From positions 1-42,030 of the forward strand of contig JAKPAB010000053.1 in the NCBI GenBank assembly GCA_029779695.1: a DNA stretch of 42,030 bases, read 5' to 3'. Positions 37,213 to 42,030 of the stretch are shown one piece after another. Source of the DNA: Bacillota bacterium. Lineage in GTDB: Bacteria; Bacillota; Clostridia; Lachnospirales; Lachnospiraceae. The position numbers and the translations under genes were made by a program. The stretch's first letter is position 1. Each line of letters begins with the position of its first letter. Under the pieces are notes generated by a model. It did not search any database and was not told the origin of the DNA. It worked only from the letters and a program-made list of their open reading frames with translations.

Positions 37213-38268
37213 ATGAATAAAGAGGACAAATATGTAGCTTATGTAGGAACATACACCAGAAGTGGAAGCGTTGGCATTCATGTATATGATTTACAGGCAG
37301 AGACAGGCAAGCTTACTGAGAGATCAGTTGCTTCGATCAACAACGCTTCATATCTTGTAGTTTCAAAGGATGGCAAGATGCTATATTCTATTGAAGATGA
37401 AGGGGTCGCTTCTTTTTCAATAGATGAGAATGGTGATCTGACCAAGGTTAATTCAAAGAGTATTGGTGGCATGAGAGGCGATGCAATTGCTGTTGATTCT
37501 AAAAATAGATTTTTGTTTGTCGGTGGTTATCATGATGGAAAAGTAACTGTTATGAAGCTTAATGATGATGGATCTATTGGAGATATTACTTTTGGGATAT
37601 TCCATCAGAATCTAGGACAGGGATTTGGAGAGAGACATAGGGATCATCCCAAGGTTACATCACTTTGCCTCACGCCGGATGAGAGATTCTTGTGTGCTGT
37701 TGATCTCGGACTTAACCAGATCAAGGTCTACAATATCGACTATAGTACCGGCTATCTTGAGCTTGAGGATATTGTCCGTCCGGATATTGATTCAGGAGTC
37801 AGAGCGATGAAATTTTCATCCGATGGCAGGTTTGCATATGTGCTTACATGTTTTTTGAATGAAATGGAAGTATATTCATATAGATGCGAGAATGATGAGC
37901 CGATATTTGAACTTGTTGATGAGATAAATCTTATAAATGAGCCTAATATCAATGCATCAGCTTGTAATTTTTCATTTGCTGACGATGAGAAGCATATAGC
38001 AGTATCAATTGATGGATTTAATGGCGTTGTTCTTTTGAAAAGAGATGCTGAGACAGGAAAACTTGAAAAGATGTTTAACACACTTACAAGCGGAGATTTT
38101 CCAAAGTCTCTTGCTATTTTCCCTGGAGATAAGTATTTCGCAGCACTTAACCATGATACTGGTGATATCAGAACTTTTAATATTGACTATAAAGAAGGGT
38201 ATGCACTTATGAAAAATGCACCCGTTAAAATATCGAAACCTAATTGCATAGTTATTCATAAAATATAA
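37213..38268 (+). CDS. Lactonase family beta-propeller protein (6-phosphogluconolactonase type)
   Basis: Seven-bladed propeller of the Pgl/YkgB lactonase family, which hydrolyses 6-phosphogluconolactone in the oxidative pentose phosphate route. ATG 37213 has GGAGG 9 bases upstream; the open frame from 37159 overlaps trhP. 351 residues. KYVAYVGTYTRSGSVGIHVY opens it, and HRDHPKVTSLCLTPDERFLCAVDLGLNQIKVY and GDFPKSLAIFPGDKYFAALNHDTGDIRTF are typical blades. The family is functionally mixed, so the substrate is likely rather than proven. The aroC start lies 12 bases downstream. Confidence 0.87.
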   Translation: MNKEDKYVAYVGTYTRSGSVGIHVYDLQAETGKLTERSVASINNASYLVVSKDGKMLYSIEDEGVASFSIDENGDLTKVNSKSIGGMRGDAIAVDSKNRFLFVGGYHDGKVTVMKLNDDGSIGDITFGIFHQNLGQGFGERHRDHPKVTSLCLTPDERFLCAVDLGLNQIKVYNIDYSTGYLELEDIVRPDIDSGVRAMKFSSDGRFAYVLTCFLNEMEVYSYRCENDEPIFELVDEINLINEPNINASACNFSFADDEKHIAVSIDGFNGVVLLKRDAETGKLEKMFNTLTSGDFPKSLAIFPGDKYFAALNHDTGDIRTFNIDYKEGYALMKNAPVKISKPNCIVIHKI

Positions 38269-38280
38269 GAGGATAATTAT

Positions 38281-39381
38281 ATGGCGGGATCAACATTCGG
38301 TAATTTGTTCAGAGTAACTACTTTTGGGGAATCTCATGGCACAGCTCTTGGGGCTGTTATTGACGGTTGTCCTGCAGGACTTCCTCTATCAGAGGATGAT
38401 ATACAACCATATCTGAATAGGAGAAAGCCTGGCAATTCCAAATATGCAACCAAGAGATTTGAGAGTGATAATGTCAGGATTTTGTCAGGAATATTTAAGG
38501 GAGTGACAACCGGTACTCCCATTGCGCTTGTGATTGAAAATGCTGATCAGCATTCGGGAGATTACTCAGACATTGAAGATTTGTTTAGACCTGGACATGC
38601 TGATTATGGATTTTTTGAAAAATATGGTATCAGAGATTATCGAGGCGGTGGTCGTTCTTCCGGCAGAGAAACTGTTGCCAGGGTTGCAGCTGGTGCGGTT
38701 GCACTTACTATTCTGAAAAGGCTCGGAATAGAAGTGTTTGCATACACAGAATCAATTGGCCCTGTACAAATAGCATGGTTAGATAGAGAAGAGAGAGATA
38801 ATAATAGCCTCTGCATGCCTGATAAGGATTCTTATTTAGAGGCTAAAAATTTTCTTGAAGGATGTATGTCTGAAGGGGATTCAGCAGGTGGAGTAATAGC
38901 CTGCAGAGTCACTGGAGTCCCTGCAGGTATAGGAGAACCTGTATTTGATAAGTTGGACAGTGAATTAGCAAAAGCCATAATGTCAATCGGAGCTGTTAAA
39001 GGATTTGAAATCGGTGATGGGTTTGATGCTACATCATTAAAGGGCAGTGAGAATAATGATGCCTTTATATCTGAAAACGGAGTGATAAGAAAATCAACTA
39101 ATCATTCTGGTGGAACACTTGGCGGAATTTCTGACGGAAGTGAGTTGTTTTTCCGTGCGGCTATAAAACCTACACCGTCGATTTCAAAAAAACAAAAGAC
39201 AGTAAATGAAAAAGCAGAAAATGTAGAAATTGAGATAAAGGGAAGGCATGATCCAGTTATTGTGCCTAGGGCAGTGGTAGTTGTTGAGGCTATGACAGCA
39301 ATTGCGATTCTTGATTTCCTGCTGCGAAATATGACTTCGCGACTATCTCAAATAGAAGAATTTTATATAAAAGATTTATAG
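38281..39381 (+). CDS. aroC: Chorismate synthase
   Basis: Last step of the shikimate pathway: 5-enolpyruvylshikimate 3-phosphate to chorismate, needing reduced FMN. 366 residues. The three family signatures are visible: FGESHGTALGAVIDGCPAG (near 15), RRKPGNSKYATKRFESD and GRSSGRETVARVAAGAVA (about 120-137), and near the C-terminus RHDPVIVPRAVVVVEAMTA. The remaining shikimate genes are not in the window. It lies between a lactonase gene and tgt with gaps of 12 and 9 bases, so it is part of the operon that starts with trmR or earlier. Confidence 0.98.
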   Translation: MAGSTFGNLFRVTTFGESHGTALGAVIDGCPAGLPLSEDDIQPYLNRRKPGNSKYATKRFESDNVRILSGIFKGVTTGTPIALVIENADQHSGDYSDIEDLFRPGHADYGFFEKYGIRDYRGGGRSSGRETVARVAAGAVALTILKRLGIEVFAYTESIGPVQIAWLDREERDNNSLCMPDKDSYLEAKNFLEGCMSEGDSAGGVIACRVTGVPAGIGEPVFDKLDSELAKAIMSIGAVKGFEIGDGFDATSLKGSENNDAFISENGVIRKSTNHSGGTLGGISDGSELFFRAAIKPTPSISKKQKTVNEKAENVEIEIKGRHDPVIVPRAVVVVEAMTAIAILDFLLRNMTSRLSQIEEFYIKDL

Positions 39382-39390
39382 AGGAAAAAA

Positions 39391-40536
39391 ATGACAGGTA
39401 ATTCAACATATAAACTTATAACTACAGATGGAATGGCTAAAAGAGCGGAGTTTACTACCGTACATGGAACGGTTCAGACCCCGCTTTTTATGAATGTTGC
39501 CACGGTTGGAGCTATAAAGGGAGCAGTGTCAACAGATGATCTTAAGGACATCGGAACGCAAGCGGCACTTTCCAATACATATCATCTTCATGTAAGAACT
39601 GGGGATGAGATGATAAAAGAGCTTGGGGGACTTCACAAATTTATGGTATGGGATAGACCTATTCTTACAGATTCAGGTGGATTTCAGGTATTTTCTCTTG
39701 CAAAACTACGTTCTATAAAAGAAGAAGGCGTATATTTCCAATCTCATATCGATGGGCATAAGATTTTTATGGGACCGGAAGAAAGCATGACTATCCAGTC
39801 TAATCTTGGATCTACTATTGCTATGGCATTTGATGAATGCCCCAGCTCTGTAGCAGAGCGAGTTTATGTGGAAAATTCCGTTGCCAGAACTGAGAGATGG
39901 CTCGTTAGATGCAAAAAGAAAATGGATGAATTGAATGAGAGCCAGAACACTGTCAATCCGCATCAACTTCTTTTTGGTATCAACCAGGGCGCAACATTTG
40001 AAGATATCAGAATACAGAATGCTGATAAGATATCTGAAATGGATCTGGATGGATATGCTATCGGAGGACTGGCTGTAGGCGAACCACCGGAAGTAATGTA
40101 TGACACTATAGAATTTACATCTCCACATCTTCCGCAGAATAAACCCACATATCTTATGGGCGTTGGAACGCCAAGGGATATATTGGAATCAGTCGATCGT
40201 GGAGTGGATTTTTTCGATTGCGTTTATCCGTCAAGAAATGGAAGGCACGGTCATGCATATACGAGATATGGCAAGCTTAATCTGATGAATAAAAGGTTTG
40301 AACTTGACACACGCCCCATTGAAGAAGGATGCAATTGTCCTGCATGTCGTACATACTCAAGAGCTTATATACATCACCTTTTCAAGGCAAAAGAAATGCT
40401 TGGAATGAGATTGCTTGTACTTCATAATTTGAGCTTTTATAACAGGCTAATGTCTGATATTAGATTGGCGATCGAAGAACATAGATATAAGGACTTTAAG
40501 AAACAGAGACTTGAAGATCTGAAATTGATGGATTAA
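39391..40536 (+). CDS. tgt: tRNA-guanine transglycosylase (queuosine pathway)
   Basis: Exchanges guanine-34 in GUN-anticodon tRNAs for a 7-deazaguanine. 381 residues. D94 (ILTDSGGFQVFSL) and the nucleophile region GVDFFDCVYPSRNGRHG (near 276) are intact. Zinc ligands lie in GCNCPACRTYSRAYIHHL (C314, C316, C319 and a histidine). C150 (AFDECPSS) and V229 (GGLAVGEPP) match the residues of bacterial enzymes that prefer preQ1 over queuine, so preQ1 is predicted. The queA gene that often precedes tgt is absent here. Confidence 0.97.
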   Translation: MTGNSTYKLITTDGMAKRAEFTTVHGTVQTPLFMNVATVGAIKGAVSTDDLKDIGTQAALSNTYHLHVRTGDEMIKELGGLHKFMVWDRPILTDSGGFQVFSLAKLRSIKEEGVYFQSHIDGHKIFMGPEESMTIQSNLGSTIAMAFDECPSSVAERVYVENSVARTERWLVRCKKKMDELNESQNTVNPHQLLFGINQGATFEDIRIQNADKISEMDLDGYAIGGLAVGEPPEVMYDTIEFTSPHLPQNKPTYLMGVGTPRDILESVDRGVDFFDCVYPSRNGRHGHAYTRYGKLNLMNKRFELDTRPIEEGCNCPACRTYSRAYIHHLFKAKEMLGMRLLVLHNLSFYNRLMSDIRLAIEEHRYKDFKKQRLEDLKLMD

Positions 40537-40611
40537 TTTCAGATTTTGTCATTAAGTATTCGTATAGAATTTTGCAGATTTCTTAATACATAAATTAAGT
40601 AAATTTATTTC

Positions 40612-40640
40612 TTGTAAATAGGAGCTACATCAGATAAAAT
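40612..40640 (+). promoter_or_regulatory. Probable promoter of yajC
   Basis: TTGTAA (40612-40617), a 17-base spacer and TAAAAT (40635-40640) in the 181-base gap after tgt. The start would be near 40647, leaving a leader of about 70 bases that ends with AGGAGG. No terminator-like hairpin with a T tract is visible in this gap. Confidence 0.5.
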
Positions 40641-40717
40641 TGTAGGGAAGTTTAATTGATGTATTGCTGTAGTAATAGTTACTGTTAATAATACGATTTT
40701 AGGAGGTTTTAACTAAA

Positions 40718-41089
40718 ATGATTTCACTTACAGCCGGAAGCGGCATGACAAGCATTGGCCTTGTGGTATGGCTTGTAATTATCTTTGGATTTATGTATTT
40801 TGCAATGATCCGTCCTCAGAAAAAAGAGCAGACAAAGAAAAAAGAACTTATGAAATCACTCGCAATCGGAGATACTGTTCTTACTACCAGTGGTTTTTAC
40901 GGAGTTGTTATTGACATTCAGGACGATACAGTTATCGTTGAGTTTGGAAGTAACAAGAACTGTCGTATCCCTATGCAGAAAGAGGCTATTTCATACATTG
41001 AGAAGCCTGAGGATGCAATTGAATCTGAGAAAAAAGATGATGAGTCTTTTGATATGAAAAAAGATAAGGATAAGAAAGAAAAAAAATAA
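40718..41089 (+). CDS. yajC: Preprotein translocase subunit YajC
   Basis: Small membrane protein associated with the SecDF part of the Sec translocase. 123 residues. One transmembrane helix (about 10-29, LVVWLVIIFGFMYFAMI) is followed by the family signature RPQKKEQTKKKELMKSLAIG and TVLTTSGFYGVVIDIQDDTV. A highly charged Lys/Asp/Glu tail (about 95-123) extends past the usual end. AGGAGG lies 9 bases before the ATG. It follows tgt as in many bacteria, but secD/secF do not come next; a phosphate transporter gene does. Confidence 0.95.
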   Translation: MISLTAGSGMTSIGLVVWLVIIFGFMYFAMIRPQKKEQTKKKELMKSLAIGDTVLTTSGFYGVVIDIQDDTVIVEFGSNKNCRIPMQKEAISYIEKPEDAIESEKKDDESFDMKKDKDKKEKK

Positions 41090-41092
41090 AAC

Positions 41093-42030
41093 ATGTCAAT
41101 ATTTAATGTTCTTACTCTGATAGGTGGAATCGCTCTTTTCCTATATGGAATGGAACTGATGGGGGAGGGTCTTACAAAAACTGCAGGCGGAAAGCTTGAA
41201 AGTATTCTTGAGAGACTGACTAATACCGTTATAAAGGGAGTTCTTCTTGGTGCAGGTGTAACAGCAGTCATTCAGGCATCTGCAGCTACCACAGTTATGG
41301 TTGTAGGATTTGTTAATTCTGGAATCATGAATCTTAACCAGGCCGTCGGAATCATAATGGGAGCAAATATCGGAACAACGATTACTTCATGGATTCTCAG
41401 CTTGTCTGGAATAGAAGGTGGTTCTGTTATTGTTCAGCTTTTTAAACCAATGAGCTGGACACCGATTCTCGCACTTATCGGAACTCTTATACGTCTATTA
41501 TCTAAAAATCAAAAGAAAAAGGATGTTGCTCAGATTCTTTTGGGATTTGCTGTTCTTATGTTTGGAATGGACACGATGACTACATCGGTAGCACCTCTTT
41601 CACATGTCCCTGAGTTTGCAAATCTTCTTCTTTTGTTTAAGAATCCTATGCTAGGACTTCTTGCTGGTCTTGTACTAACAGCGGCTATTCAGAGTTCTTC
41701 AGCATCAGTTGGTATTCTTCAGGCACTTTGCTCAACAGGGGCAGTTACATATAGTGTCGCTGTACCAATTATTATGGGACAAAATATTGGAACTTGTGTT
41801 ACTACACTTATTTCTGCTATTGGTGCTAAAAAGAACGCAAAGAGAGCAGCGTTTATCCATTTATACTTTAATTTGATAGGAACCATTATTTTTATGGCTG
41901 CATTCTATATAATTAATGCTGTTATTGGTTTTTCGTTTTTTGATGAGCGAGCCAACGCTGTTGGAATAGCTATAGTACATTCAACATTTAATATTGTAAC
42001 TACTATTCTCTGGATTCCGTTTAACAAATT
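41093..42030 (+). CDS. Na/Pi cotransporter family protein, N-terminal part (runs off the window)
   Basis: Membrane protein of the NptA/PF02690 family, thought to move phosphate with sodium. I translated it by eye from ATG 41093, 3 bases after the yajC stop. The frame stays open to the last base (312 codons). The two inverted repeats of the family are visible: TAVIQASAATTVMVVGFVNS with GIIMGANIGTTITSW, and TAAIQSSSASVGILQALCST with PIIMGQNIGTCVTT. The C-terminal PhoU-like part, if present, lies outside. No clear ribosome-binding site is seen, so translation may depend on coupling to yajC. Confidence 0.92.
   Translation, partial: MSIFNVLTLIGGIALFLYGMELMGEGLTKTAGGKLESILERLTNTVIKGVLLGAGVTAVIQASAATTVMVVGFVNSGIMNLNQAVGIIMGANIGTTITSWILSLSGIEGGSVIVQLFKPMSWTPILALIGTLIRLLSKNQKKKDVAQILLGFAVLMFGMDTMTTSVAPLSHVPEFANLLLLFKNPMLGLLAGLVLTAAIQSSSASVGILQALCSTGAVTYSVAVPIIMGQNIGTCVTTLISAIGAKKNAKRAAFIHLYFNLIGTIIFMAAFYIINAVIGFSFFDERANAVGIAIVHSTFNIVTTILWIPFNK

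Noticed and set aside
39706-40128. 140-residue open frame on the minus strand inside tgt
   Set aside because: It lies entirely within tgt, which has all catalytic and zinc motifs; no independent support.

Overview
The window is a 42 kb stretch of ordinary, densely packed, AT-rich chromosome from a Gram-positive anaerobe, most likely of the family Lachnospiraceae (a Butyrivibrio-like genome would fit; this is inference). The case rests on the Firmicutes order comEA/comEC/holA/rpsT/lepA/hemW/hrcA-grpE-dnaK-dnaJ, a CIRCE operator, AGGAGG ribosome-binding sites, frequent TTG starts, an iron-dependent butanol-type dehydrogenase, an Rnf/Nqr-style FMN transferase gene (apbE) and the IreB-RuvX-DUF1292 cassette. 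I saw no insertion sequence, phage gene, CRISPR array or rRNA gene.

Layout. 1-2771: the 3' end of a chemoreceptor gene, a terminator, then a promoter reading a tRNA-Arg(CCG) and, without a terminator between them, a membrane-anchored SH3-domain protein. 2790-6627: rluF (23S rRNA pseudouridine synthase), metA (homoserine O-acetyltransferase type) and a 708-residue protein of unknown function with a cyclic-nucleotide-binding-like N-terminus. 6747-13247: a ComEA-like lipoprotein and the DNA channel ComEC, separated by an OmpR-type response regulator, a sensor kinase and a GerMN-domain lipoprotein. 13309-17230: accessory genes (alcohol dehydrogenase, short-chain dehydrogenase, a 63-residue membrane protein, a polysaccharide polymerase/ligase-like membrane protein). 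17299-19795: rpsT facing holA and apbE on the minus strand.

19852-28352: lepA, hemW and the CIRCE-controlled hrcA-grpE-dnaK operon, then dnaJ behind a hairpin and apparently its own promoter. 28375-30719: a NifS-type cysteine desulfurase next to thiI (4-thiouridine). 30833-31063 (minus): an HPr-like protein without the phospho-histidine motif. 31151-35979: mtaB, ireB, ruvX, a DUF1292 gene, RNase J and trmR. 35982-40536: trhP, a lactonase-family gene, aroC and tgt. 40718-end: yajC and the start of a Na/Pi cotransporter gene.

Common thread. Much of the window serves RNA maturation and protein synthesis: RluF, ThiI with its sulfur donor, MtaB, TrmR/TrhP, Tgt, RuvX, RNase J, S20, LepA and a tRNA gene. 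No obvious wholly new system is visible. The best leads are the regulator-kinase-GerMN cassette inside the competence locus, the 708-residue protein, the His-less HPr homologue, and the trmR-trhP-lactonase-aroC-tgt run, which may link tRNA wobble modification to the chorismate/prephenate pathway. No gene-free stretch exceeds 300 bases once the tRNA at 1359-1432 is counted.
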